Below are positions 11,896 through 24,179 of a stretch of DNA of 64,000 nt, piece after piece. Position numbers and translations under genes: made by a program. The stretch lies in NCBI GenBank assembly GCA_950106755.1, contig CATNNA010000010.1:434001-498000 (forward strand). The letters run 5' to 3'. Origin of the DNA: Climacium dendroides (Eukaryota; Streptophyta; Bryopsida; Hypnales; Climaciaceae). The notes beneath the pieces were generated by a model. The model had not been told where the DNA came from. It did no database searches and saw only the letters and a program-made list of their open reading frames with translations. Within the stretch, counting starts at the first letter, position 1, and every line of letters begins with the position of its first letter.

Positions 11896-12870
11896 GAGTC
11901 TCCTTTTTTTAAAACCCATTTCACTTACAAAAGTGTGGGGAAGCAATAGGGTTCTCTTAAACTTCATTTTTCCATGAATCCTAATTATTTCGAAGATTTA
12001 CAACTTATGTGTTATGTTTTCGGACATGATTCCCCGTCAAAACGATATAATTTATTGGTTTGGTTTCTATTAAATACAGCATGATTTTTAGAGTCTCCTT
12101 TTTTTAAAACCCATTTCACTTACAAAAGTGTGGGGAAGCAATAGGGTTCTCTTAAACTTCATTTTTCCATGAATCCTAATTATTTCGAAGATTTACAACT
12201 TATGTGTTATGTTTTCGGACATGATTCCCCGTCAAAACGATATAATTTATTGGTTTGGTTTCTATTAAATACAGCATGATTTTTAGAGTCTCCTTTTTTT
12301 AAAACCCATTTCACTTACAAAAGTGTGGGGAAGCAATAGGGTTCTCTTAAACTTCATTTTTCCATGAATCCTAATTATTTCGAAGATTTACAACTTATGT
12401 GTTATGTTTTCGGACATGATTCCCCGTCAAAACGATATAATTTATTGGTTTGGTTTCTATTAAATACAGCATGATTTTTAGAGTCTCCTTTTTTTAAAAC
12501 CCATTTCACTTACAAAAGTGTGGGGAAGCAATAGGGTTCTCTTAAACTTCATTTTTCCATGAATCCTAATTATTTCGAAGATTTACAACTTATGTGTTAT
12601 GTTTTCGGACATGATTCCCCGTCAAAACGATATAATTTATTGGTTTGGTTTCTATTAAATACAGCATGATTTTTAGAGTCTCCTTTTTTTAAAACCCATT
12701 TCACTTACAAAAGTGTGGGGAAGCAATAGGGTTCTCTTAAACTTCATTTTTCCATGAATCCTAATTATTTCGAAGATTTACAACTTATGTGTTATGTTTT
12801 CGGACATGATTCCCCGTCAAAACGATATAATTTATTGGTTTGGTTTCTATTAAATACAGCATGATTTTTA
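11896..12870. repeat. Five consecutive indistinguishable monomers
   Basis: Copies 62-66 are all the plain type (p81 G, p105 A, p139 C) and by eye identical over 975 bp, followed by G at 12,871, two more plain copies and G again at 13,456. This is the most homogeneous run of plain copies in the window and breaks the 8-monomer order, consistent with recent local amplification of a single monomer. An assembly effect on copy number here cannot be excluded from the sequence alone. Confidence 0.88.
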
Positions 12871-15795
12871 GAGTCTCCTTTTTTTAAAACCCGTTTCACT
12901 TACAAAAGTGTGGGGAAGCAATAGGGTTCTCTTAAATTTCATTCGTCCATGAATCCTAATTATTTCGAAGATTTGCAACTTATGTGTTATGTTTTCGGAC
13001 AGGCTTCGACGTCAAAACGCTATAATTTATTGGTTTGGTTTCTATTAAATACAGCATGATTTTTAGAGTCTCCTTTTTTTAAAACCCATTTCACTTACAA
13101 AAGTGTGGGGAAGCAATAGGGTTCTCTTAAACTTCATTTTTCCATGAATCCTAATTATTTCGAAGATTTACAACTTATGTGTTATGTTTTCGGACATGAT
13201 TCCCCGTCAAAACGATATAATTTATTGGTTTGGTTTCTATTAAATACAGCATGATTTTTAGAGTCTCCTTTTTTTAAAACCCATTTCACTTACAAAAGTG
13301 TGGGGAAGCAATAGGGTTCTCTTAAACTTCATTTTTCCATGAATCCTAATTATTTCGAAGATTTACAACTTATGTGTTATGTTTTCGGACATGATTCCCC
13401 GTCAAAACGATATAATTTATTGGTTTGGTTTCTATTAAATACAGCATGATTTTTAGAGTCTCCTTTTTTTAAAACCCGTTTCACTTACAAAAGTGTGGGG
13501 AAGCAATAGGGTTCTCTTAAATTTCATTCGTCCATGAATCCTAATTATTTCGAAGATTTGCAACTTATGTGTTATGTTTTCGGACAGGCTTCGACGTCAA
13601 AACGCTATAATTTATTGGTTTGGTTTCTATTAAATACAGCATGATTTTTAGAGTCTCCTTTTTTTAAAACCCATTTCACTTACAAAAGTGTGGGGAAGCA
13701 ATAGGGTTCTCTTAAACTTCATTTTTCCATGAATCCTAATTATTTCGAAGATTTACAACTTATGTGTTATGTTTTCGGACATGATTCCACGTCAAAACGA
13801 TATAATTTATTGGTTTGGTTTCTATTAAATACAGCATGATTTTTAGAGTCTACTTTTTTTAAAACCCATTTCACTTACAAAAGTGTGGGGAAGCAATAGG
13901 GTTCTCTTAAACTTCATTTTTCCATTAATCCTAATTATTTCGAAGATTTACAACTTATGTGTTATGTTTTCGGACATGATTCCCCGTCAAAACGATATAA
14001 TTTATTGGTTTGGTTTCTATTAAATACAGCATGATTTTTAGAGTCTCCTTTTTTTAAAACCCATTTCACTTACAAAAGTGTGGGGAAGCAATAGGGTTCT
14101 CTTAAACTTCATTTTTCCATGAATCCTAATTATTTCGAAAATTTACAACTTATGTGTTATGTTTTCGGACATGATTCCCCGTCAAAACGATATAATTTAT
14201 TGGTTTGGTTTCTATTAAATACAGCATGATTTTTAGAGTCTCCTTTTTTTAAAACCCATTTCACTTACAAAAGTGTGGGGAAGCAATAGGGTTCTCTTAA
14301 ACTTCATTTTTCCATCAATCCTAATTATTTCGAAGATTTGCAACTTATGTGTTATGTTTTCGGACATGATTCCCCGTCAAAACGATATAATTTATTGGTT
14401 TGGTTTCTATTAAATACAGCATGATTTTTAGAGTCTCCTTTTTTTAAAACCCATTTCACTTACAAAAGTGTGGGGAAGCAATAGGGTTCTCTTAAACTTC
14501 ATTTTTCCATGAATCCTAATTATTTCGAAAATTTACAACTTATGTGTTATGTTTTCGGACATGATTCCCCGTCAAAACGATATAATTTATTGGTTTGGTT
14601 TCTATTAAATACAGCATGATTTTTAGAGTCTCCTTTTTTTAAAACCCATTTCACTTACAAAAGTGTGGGGAAGCAATAGGGTTCTCTTAAACTTCATTTT
14701 TCCATCAATCCTAATTATTTCGAAGATTTGCAACTTATGTGTTATGTTTTCGGACATGATTCCCCGTCAAAACGATATAATTTATTGGTTTGGTTTCTAT
14801 TAAATACAGCATGATTTTTAGAGTCTCCTTTTTTTAAAACCCATTTCACTTTCAAAAGTGTGGGGAAGCAATAGGGTTCTCTTAAACTTCATTTTTCCAT
14901 GAATCCTAATTATTTCGAAAATTTACAACTTATGTGTTATGTTTTCGGACATGATTCCCCGTCAAAACGATATAATTTATTGGTTTGGTTTCTATTAAAT
15001 ACAGCATGATTTTTAGAGTCTCCTTTTTTTAAAACCCATTTCACTTACAAAAGTGTGGGGAAGCAATAGGGTTCTCTTAAACTTCATTTTTCCATGAATC
15101 CTAATTATTTCGAAGATTTACAACTTATGTGTTATGTTTTCGGACATGATTCCCCGTCAAAACGATATAATTTATTGGTTTGGTTTCTATTAAATACAGC
15201 ATGATTTTTAGAGTCTCCTTTTTTTAAAACCCGTTTCACTTACAAAAGTGTGGGGAAGCAATAGGGTTCTCTTAAATTTCATTCGTCCATGAATCCTAAT
15301 TATTTCGAAGATTTGCAACTTATGTGTTATGTTTTCGGACAGGCTTCGACGTCAAAACGCTATAATTTATTGGTTTGGTTTCTATTAAATACAGCATGAT
15401 TTTTAGAGTCTCCTTTTTTTAAAACCCATTTCACTTACAAAAGTGTGGGGAAGCAATAGGGTTCTCTTAAACTTCATTTTTCCATGAATCCTAATTATTT
15501 CGAAGATTTACAACTTATGTGTTATGTTTTCGGACATGATTCCCCGTCAAAACGATATAATTTATTGGTTTGGTTTCTATTAAATACAGCATGATTTTTA
15601 GAGTCTCCTTTTTTTAAAACCCATTTCACTTACAAAAGTGTGGGGAAGCAATAGGGTTCTCTTAAACTTCATTTTTCCATGAATCCTAATTATTTCGAAG
15701 ATTTACAACTTATGTGTTATGTTTTCGGACATGATTCCCCGTCAAAACGATATAATTTATTGGTTTGGTTTCTATTAAATACAGCATGATTTTTA

Positions 15796-16965
15796 GAGTC
15801 TCCTTTTTTTAAAACCCGTTTCACTTACAAAAGTGTGGGGAAGCAATAGGGTTCTCTTAAATTTCATTCGTCCATGAATCCTAATTATTTCGAAGATTTG
15901 CAACTTATGTGTTATGTTTTCGGACAGGCTTCGACGTCAAAACGCTATAATTTATTGGTTTGGTTTCTATTAAATACAGCATGATTTTTAGAGTCTCCTT
16001 TTTTTAAAACCCATTTCACTTACAAAAGTGTGGGGAAGCAATAGGGTTCTCTTAAACTTCATTTTTCCATGAATCCTAATTATTTCGAAGATTTACAACT
16101 TATGTGTTATGTTTTCGGACATGATTCCCCGTCAAAACGATATAATTTATTGGTTTGGTTTCTATTAAATACAGCATGATTTTTAGAGTCTCCTTTTTTT
16201 AAAACCCATTTCACTTACAAAAGTGTGGGGAAGCAATAGGGTTCTCTTAAACTTCATTTTTCCATTAATCCTAATTATTTCGAAGATTTACAACTTATGT
16301 GTTATGTTTTCGGACATGATTCCCCGTCAAAACGATATAATTTATTGGTTTGGTTTCTATTAAATACAGCATGATTTTTAGAGTCTCCTTTTTTTAAAAC
16401 CCATTTCACTTACAAAAGTGTGGGGAAGCAATAGGGTTCTCTTAAACTTCATTTTTCCATGAATCCTAATTATTTCGAAAATTTACAACTTATGTGTTAT
16501 GTTTTCGGACATGATTCCCCGTCAAAACGATATAATTTATTGGTTTGGTTTCTATTAAATACAGCATGATTTTTAGAGTCTCCTTTTTTTAAAACCCATT
16601 TCACTTACAAAAGTGTGGGGAAGCAATAGGGTTCTCTTAAACTTCATTTTTCCATCAATCCTAATTATTTCGAAGATTTGCAACTTATGTGTTATGTTTT
16701 CGGACATGATTCCCCGTCAAAACGATATAATTTATTGGTTTGGTTTCTATTAAATACAGCATGATTTTTAGAGTCTACTTTTTTTAAAACCCATTTCACT
16801 TACAAAAGTGTGGGGAAGCAATAGGGTTCTCTTAAACTTCATTTTTCCATTAATCCTAATTATTTCGAAGATTTACAACTTATGTGTTATGTTTTCGGAC
16901 ATGATTCCCCGTCAAAACGATATAATTTATTGGTTTGGTTTCTATTAAATACAGCATGATTTTTA
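15796..16965. repeat. 1,170-bp six-monomer block, repeated at 17,356-18,525
   Basis: The order G, plain, 'taat', 'aaaa', 'caat', p7 A 'taat' is found at 15,796-16,965 and again 1,560 bp later at 17,356-18,525. I see no difference between the two. Between them lie two plain copies (16,966-17,355), so the unit is again an 8-monomer HOR. The second instance is followed by an 'aaaa' copy and then the C class at 18,721. Confidence 0.88.
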
Positions 16966-19900
16966 GAGTCTCCTTTTTTTAAAACCCATTTCACTTACAA
17001 AAGTGTGGGGAAGCAATAGGGTTCTCTTAAACTTCATTTTTCCATGAATCCTAATTATTTCGAAGATTTACAACTTATGTGTTATGTTTTCGGACATGAT
17101 TCCCCGTCAAAACGATATAATTTATTGGTTTGGTTTCTATTAAATACAGCATGATTTTTAGAGTCTCCTTTTTTTAAAACCCATTTCACTTACAAAAGTG
17201 TGGGGAAGCAATAGGGTTCTCTTAAACTTCATTTTTCCATGAATCCTAATTATTTCGAAGATTTACAACTTATGTGTTATGTTTTCGGACATGATTCCCC
17301 GTCAAAACGATATAATTTATTGGTTTGGTTTCTATTAAATACAGCATGATTTTTAGAGTCTCCTTTTTTTAAAACCCGTTTCACTTACAAAAGTGTGGGG
17401 AAGCAATAGGGTTCTCTTAAATTTCATTCGTCCATGAATCCTAATTATTTCGAAGATTTGCAACTTATGTGTTATGTTTTCGGACAGGCTTCGACGTCAA
17501 AACGCTATAATTTATTGGTTTGGTTTCTATTAAATACAGCATGATTTTTAGAGTCTCCTTTTTTTAAAACCCATTTCACTTACAAAAGTGTGGGGAAGCA
17601 ATAGGGTTCTCTTAAACTTCATTTTTCCATGAATCCTAATTATTTCGAAGATTTACAACTTATGTGTTATGTTTTCGGACATGATTCCCCGTCAAAACGA
17701 TATAATTTATTGGTTTGGTTTCTATTAAATACAGCATGATTTTTAGAGTCTCCTTTTTTTAAAACCCATTTCACTTACAAAAGTGTGGGGAAGCAATAGG
17801 GTTCTCTTAAACTTCATTTTTCCATTAATCCTAATTATTTCGAAGATTTACAACTTATGTGTTATGTTTTCGGACATGATTCCCCGTCAAAACGATATAA
17901 TTTATTGGTTTGGTTTCTATTAAATACAGCATGATTTTTAGAGTCTCCTTTTTTTAAAACCCATTTCACTTACAAAAGTGTGGGGAAGCAATAGGGTTCT
18001 CTTAAACTTCATTTTTCCATGAATCCTAATTATTTCGAAAATTTACAACTTATGTGTTATGTTTTCGGACATGATTCCCCGTCAAAACGATATAATTTAT
18101 TGGTTTGGTTTCTATTAAATACAGCATGATTTTTAGAGTCTCCTTTTTTTAAAACCCATTTCACTTACAAAAGTGTGGGGAAGCAATAGGGTTCTCTTAA
18201 ACTTCATTTTTCCATCAATCCTAATTATTTCGAAGATTTGCAACTTATGTGTTATGTTTTCGGACATGATTCCCCGTCAAAACGATATAATTTATTGGTT
18301 TGGTTTCTATTAAATACAGCATGATTTTTAGAGTCTACTTTTTTTAAAACCCATTTCACTTACAAAAGTGTGGGGAAGCAATAGGGTTCTCTTAAACTTC
18401 ATTTTTCCATTAATCCTAATTATTTCGAAGATTTACAACTTATGTGTTATGTTTTCGGACATGATTCCCCGTCAAAACGATATAATTTATTGGTTTGGTT
18501 TCTATTAAATACAGCATGATTTTTAGAGTCTCCTTTTTTTAAAACCCATTTCACTTACAAAAGTGTGGGGAAGCAATAGGGTTCTCTTAAACTTCATTTT
18601 TCCATGAATCCTAATTATTTCGAAAATTTACAACTTATGTGTTATGTTTTCGGACATGATTCCCCGTCAAAACGATATAATTTATTGGTTTGGTTTCTAT
18701 TAAATACAGCATGATTTTTAGAGTCTCCTTTTTTTAAAACCCATTTCACTTACAAAAGTGTGGGGAAGCAATAGGGTTCTCTTAAACTTCATTCCTCCAT
18801 GAATCCTAATTATTTCGAAGATTTGCAACTTATGTGTTATGTTTTCGGACATGATTCCACGTCAAAACGATATAATTTATTGGTTTGGTTTCTATTAAAT
18901 ACAGCATGATTTTTAGAGTCTCCTTTTTTTAAAACCCATTTCACTTTCAAAAGTGTGGAGAAGCAATAGGGTTCTCTTAAACTTCATTTTTCCATTAATC
19001 CTAATTATTTCGAAGATTTACAACTTATGTGTTATGTTTTCGGACATGATTCCCCGTCAAAACGATATAATTTATTGGTTTGGTTTCTATTAAATACAGC
19101 ATGATTTTTAGAGTCTCCTTTTTTTAAAACCCATTTCACTTACAAAAGTGTGGGGAAGCAATAGGGTTCTCTTAAACTTCATTTTTCCATGAATCCTAAT
19201 TATTTCGAAGATTTACAACTTATGTGTTATGTTTTCGGACATGATTCCCCGTCAAAACGATATAATTTATTGGTTTGGTTTCTATTAAATACAGCATGAT
19301 TTTTAGAGTCTCCTTTTTTTAAAACCCGTTTCACTTACAAAAGTGTGGGGAAGCAATAGGGTTCTCTTAAATTTCATTCGTCCATGAATCCTAATTATTT
19401 CGAAGATTTGCAACTTATGTGTTATGTTTTCGGACAGGCTTCGACGTCAAAACGCTATAATTTATTGGTTTGGTTTCTATTAAATACAGCATGATTTTTA
19501 GAGTCTACTTTTTTTAAAACCCATTTCACTTACAAAAGTGTGGGGAAGCAATAGGGTTCTCTTAAACTTCATTTTTCCATGAATCCTAATTATTTCGAAG
19601 ATTTACAACTTATGTGTTATGTTTTCGGACATGATTCCACGTCAAAACGATATAATTTATTGGTTTGGTTTCTATTAAATACAGCATGATTTTTAGAGTC
19701 TACTTTTTTTAAAACCCATTTCACTTACAAAAGTGTGGGGAAGCAATAGGGTTCTCTTAAACTTCATTTTTCCATTAATCCTAATTATTTCGAAGATTTA
19801 CAACTTATGTGTTATGTTTTCGGACATGATTCCCCGTCAAAACGATATAATTTATTGGTTTGGTTTCTATTAAATACAGCATGATTTTTAGAGTCTCCTT

Positions 19901-21840
19901 TTTTTAAAACCCATTTCACTTACAAAAGTGTGGGGAAGCAATAGGGTTCTCTTAAACTTCATTTTTCCATCAATCCTAATTATTTCGAAGATTTGCAACT
20001 TATGTGTTATGTTTTCGGACATGATTCCCCGTCAAAACGATATAATTTATTGGTTTGGTTTCTATTAAATACAGCATGATTTTTAGAGTCTCCTTTTTTT
20101 AAAACCCATTTCACTTACAAAAGTGTGGGGAAGCAATAGGGTTCTCTTAAACTTCATTTTTCCATGAATCCTAATTATTTCGAAAATTTACAACTTATGT
20201 GTTATGTTTTCGGACATGATTCCCCGTCAAAACGATATTATTTATTGGTTTGGTTTCTATTAAATACAGCATGATTTTTAGAGTCTCCTTTTTTTAAAAC
20301 CCATTTCACTTACAAAAGTGTGGGGAAGCAATAGGGTTCTCTTAAACTTCATTTTTCCATGAATCCTAATTATTTCGAAGATTTACAACTTATGTGTTAT
20401 GTTTTCGGACATGATTCCCCGTCAAAACGATATAATTTATTGGTTTGGTTTCTATTAAATACAGCATGATTTTTAGAGTCTCCTTTTTTTAAAACCCGTT
20501 TCACTTACAAAAGTGTGGGGAAGCAATAGGGTTCTCTTAAATTTCATTCGTCCATGAATCCTAATTATTTCGAAGATTTGCAACTTATGTGTTATGTTTT
20601 CGGACAGGCTTCGACGTCAAAACGCTATAATTTATTGGTTTGGTTTCTATTAAATACAGCATGATTTTTAGAGTCTCCTTTTTTTAAAACCCATTTCACT
20701 TACAAAAGTGTGGGGAAGCAATAGGGTTCTCTTAAACTTCATTTTTCCATGAATCCTAATTATTTCGAAGATTTACAACTTATGTGTTATGTTTTCGGAC
20801 ATGATTCCCCGTCAAAACGATATAATTTATTGGTTTGGTTTCTATTAAATACAGCATGATTTTTAGAGTCTCCTTTTTTTAAAACCCATTTCACTTACAA
20901 AAGTGTGGGGAAGCAATAGGGTTCTCTTAAACTTCATTTTTCCATGAATCCTAATTATTTCGAAAATTTACAACTTATGTGTTATGTTTTCGGACATGAT
21001 TCCCCGTCAAAACGATATAATTTATTGGTTTGGTTTCTATTAAATACAGCATGATTTTTAGAGTCTCCTTTTTTTAAAACCCATTTCACTTACAAAAGTG
21101 TGGGGAAGCAATAGGGTTCTCTTAAACTTCATTTTTCCATGAATCCTAATTATTTCGAAGATTTACAACTTATGTGTTATGTTTTCGGACATGATTCCCC
21201 GTCAAAACGATATAATTTATTGGTTTGGTTTCTATTAAATACAGCATGATTTTTAGAGTCTCCTTTTTTTAAAACCCGTTTCACTTACAAAAGTGTGGGG
21301 AAGCAATAGGGTTCTCTTAAATTTCATTCGTCCATGAATCCTAATTATTTCGAAGATTTGCAACTTATGTGTTATGTTTTCGGACAGGCTTCGACGTCAA
21401 AACGCTATAATTTATTGGTTTGGTTTCTATTAAATACAGCATGATTTTTAGAGTCTACTTTTTTTAAAACCCATTTCACTTACAAAAGTGTGGGGAAGCA
21501 ATAGGGTTCTCTTAAACCTCATTTTTCCATCAATCCTAATTATTTCGAAGATTTACAATTTATGTGTTATGTTTTCGGACATGATTCCCCGTCAAAACGA
21601 TATAATTTATTGGTTTGGTTTCTATTAAATACAGCATGATTTTTAGAGTCTACTTTTTTTAAAACCCATTTCACTTACAAAAGTGTGGGGAAGCAATAGG
21701 GTTCTCTTAAACTTCATTTTTCCATGAATCCTAATTATTTCGAAGATTTACAACTTATGTGTTATGTTTTCGGACATGATTCCCCGTCAAAACGATATAA
21801 TTTATTGGTTTGGTTTCTATTAAATACAGCATGATTTTTA

Positions 21841-23400
21841 GAGTCTCCTTTTTTTAAAACCCGTTTCACTTACAAAAGTGTGGGGAAGCAATAGGGTTCT
21901 CTTAAATTTCATTCGTCCATGAATCCTAATTATTTCGAAGATTTGCAACTTATGTGTTATGTTTTCGGACAGGCTTCGACGTCAAAACGCTATAATTTAT
22001 TGGTTTGGTTTCTATTAAATACAGCATGATTTTTAGAGTCTCCTTTTTTTAAAACCCATTTCACTTACAAAAGTGTGGGGAAGCAATAGGGTTCTCTTAA
22101 ACTTCATTTTTCCATGAATCCTAATTATTTCGAAGATTTACAACTTATGTGTTATGTTTTCGGACATGATTCCCCGTCAAAACGATATAATTTATTGGTT
22201 TGGTTTCTATTAAATACAGCATGATTTTTAGAGTCTACTTTTTTTAAAACCCATTTCACTTACAAAAGTGTGGGGAAGCAATAGGGTTCTCTTAAACTTC
22301 ATTTTTCCATGAATCCTAATTATTTCGAAGATTTGCAACTTATGTGTTATGTTTTCGGACATGATTCCCCGTCAAAACGATATAATTTATTGGTTTGGTT
22401 TCTATTAAATACAGCATGATTTTTAGAGTCTCCTTTTTTTAAAACCCATTTCACTTACAAAAGTGTGGGGAAGCAATAGGGTTCTCTTAAACTTCATTTT
22501 TCCATCAATCCTAATTATTTCGAAGATTTGCAACTTATGTGTTATGTTTTCGGACATGATTCCCCGTCAAAACGATATAATTTATTGGTTTGGTTTCTAT
22601 TAAATACAGCATGATTTTTAGAGTCTACTTTTTTTAAAACCCATTTCACTTACAAAAGTGTGGGGAAGCAATAGGGTTCTCTTAAACTTCATTCCTCCAT
22701 GAATCCTAATTATTTCGAAGATTTGCAACTTATGTGTTATGTTTTCGGACAGGCTTCCACGTCAAAACGATATAATTTATTGGTTTGGTTTCTATTAAAT
22801 ACAGCATGATTTTTAGAGTCTACTTTTTTTAAAACCCATTTCACTTACAAAAGTGTGGGGAAGCAATAGGGTTCTCTTAAACTTCATTTTTCCATGAATC
22901 CTAATTATTTCGAAGATTTGCAACTTATGTGTTATGTTTTCGGACATGATTCCACGTCAAAACGATATAATTTATTGGTTTGGTTTCTATTAAATACAGC
23001 ATGATTTTTAGAGTCTCCTTTTTTTAAAACCCATTTCACTTACAAAAGTGTGGGGAAGCAATAGGGTTCTCTTAAACTTCATTTTTCCATGAATCCTAAT
23101 TATTTCGAAGATTTGCAACTTGTGTGTTATGTTTTCGGACATGATTCCACGTCAAAACGCTATAATTTATTGGTTTGGTTTCTATTAAATACAGCATGAT
23201 TTTTAGAGTCTCCTTTTTTTAAAACCCATTTCACTTACAAAAGTGTGGGGAAGCAATAGGGTTCTCTTAAACTTCATTTTTCCATGAATCCTAATTATTT
23301 CGAAGATTTACAACTTATGTGTTATGTTTTCGGACAGGCTTCCACGTCAAAACGATATAATTTATCGGTTTGGTTTCTATTAAATACAGCATGATTTTTA
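21841..23400. repeat. Transition between domain I and domain II
   Basis: The last domain I class G copy is 21,841-22,035 and the last 'caat' copy 22,426-22,620. The domain II mark p132 G/p134 C/p139 A first appears at 22,621 in a copy that is also C class and p7 A. The copy at 23,011 has p112 G (class D mark) together with p150 C (class G mark). p161 C first appears at 23,206, and the first 194-bp copy starts at 23,401. The change is therefore stepwise over about four monomers, with mixed copies at the join, and contains no foreign sequence. Confidence 0.85.
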
Positions 23401-23594
23401 GAGTCTCCTTTTTTTAAAACCCATTTCACTTACAAAAGTGTGGGGAAGCAATAGGGTCTCTTAATCTTCATTTTTCCATGAATCCTAATTATTTCGAAGA
23501 TTTGCAACTTATGTATTATGTTTTCGGACATGATTCCACGTCAAAACGATATAATTTATTGGTTTGGTTTCTATTAAATACAGCATGATTTTTA
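23401..23594. repeat. Class B monomer: 194 bp, one T lost at p57-58
   Basis: This is the first one-base-short copy of the window. I count 31 copies with this deletion, between 23,401 and 55,337. Early ones, like this, also carry p66 T and p116 A. From 27,103 a second form (B') has neither, but has p126 T, which turns a CpG into TpG, with p105 A, p132 G and p161 C. Near 53-55 kb a third form (B'') has p105 G and p143 G. At least three backgrounds share the deletion, by descent and later conversion or by repeated loss. Confidence 0.9.
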
Positions 23595-23789
23595 GAGTCT
23601 CCTTTTTTTAAAACCCATTTCACTTACAAAAGTGTGGGGAAGCAATAGGGTTCTCTTAAACTTCATTCCTCCATGAATCCTAATTATTTCGAAGATTTGC
23701 AACTTATGTGTTATGTTTTCGGACAGGCTTCCACGTCAAAACGATATAATTTATCGGTTTGGTTTCTATTAAATACAGCATGATTTTTA

Positions 23790-23984
23790 GAGTCTCCTCT
23801 TTTTAAAACCCATTTCACTTACCAAAGTATAGGGAAGCAATAGGGTTCTCTTAAACTTCATTTTTCCATGAATCCTAATTATTTCGAAGATTTGCAACTT
23901 GTGTGTTATGTTTTCGGACATGATTCCCCGTCAAAACGATATAATTTATTGGTTTGGTTTCTATTAAATACAGCATGATTTTTA
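23790..23984. repeat. Class D monomer (first copy)
   Basis: Linked changes are p10 C (which interrupts the T tract), p34 C, p40 A, p42 A and p112 G. Class D typically stands directly after C and directly before E in domain II, so C-D-E forms a recurring trimer of 585 bp. Copies without p34 C and p112 G, but with p10 C, p40 A and sometimes p42 A, form the related T and D' classes further right. Confidence 0.88.
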
Positions 23985-24179
23985 GAGTCTTCTTTTTTTA
24001 AAACCCATTTCACTTGGAAAAGTGTGGGGAAGCAATAGGGTTCTCTTAAACTTCATTTTTCCATGAATCCTAATTGTTTCGAAGATTTGCAACTTATGTG
24101 TTATGTTTTCGGACAGGCTTCCACGTCAAAACGATATAATTTATTGGTTTCGTTTCTATTAAATACAGCATGATTTTTA
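23985..24179. repeat. Class E monomer (first of 28), phase marker of domains II and III
   Basis: Marks are p7 T, p32-33 GG, p92 G and p167 C; the last makes a CpG. Counting copies with p7 T, starts are 23985, 24959, 25739, 26713, 28271, 29440, 31192, 32166, 34502, 35087, 36838, 38980, 39370, 41121, 42873, 44236, 45988, 47936, 50468, 51831, 53001, 54365, 55728, 57483, 59043, 60603, 62747 and 62942. All spacings equal whole numbers of monomers minus the number of 194-bp copies between. From 55,728 on, E lacks p167 C. Copies 28,271, 31,192, 51,831 and 53,001 carry only part of the set. Confidence 0.92.

Larger units (their letters stand above)
1..23400. repeat. Domain I: 120 monomers, all exactly 195 bp
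   Basis: No insertion or deletion occurs in the first 120 copies; every start is 195(n-1)+1. The classes here are: 'taat' (p81 T, usually with p32 T), 'caat' (p81 C), 'aaaa' (p100 A with p105 A), the C class (p74-75 CC with p139 A), the plain copy with p105 A and p139 C, the 'tact' copies (p7 A), and the diverged class G. Class G starts are 586, 1951, 3706, 5266, 6826, 8386, 10921, 12871, 13456, 15211, 15796, 17356, 19306, 20476, 21256 and 21841. From 22,621 onward domain II markers begin to appear, so the last 780 bp are transitional. Confidence 0.93.

Noticed and set aside
21841..23600. Transposon or other insertion at the domain boundary
   Set aside because: Each monomer across the join is full length and in phase; no terminal repeats, target duplication or foreign sequence is present.
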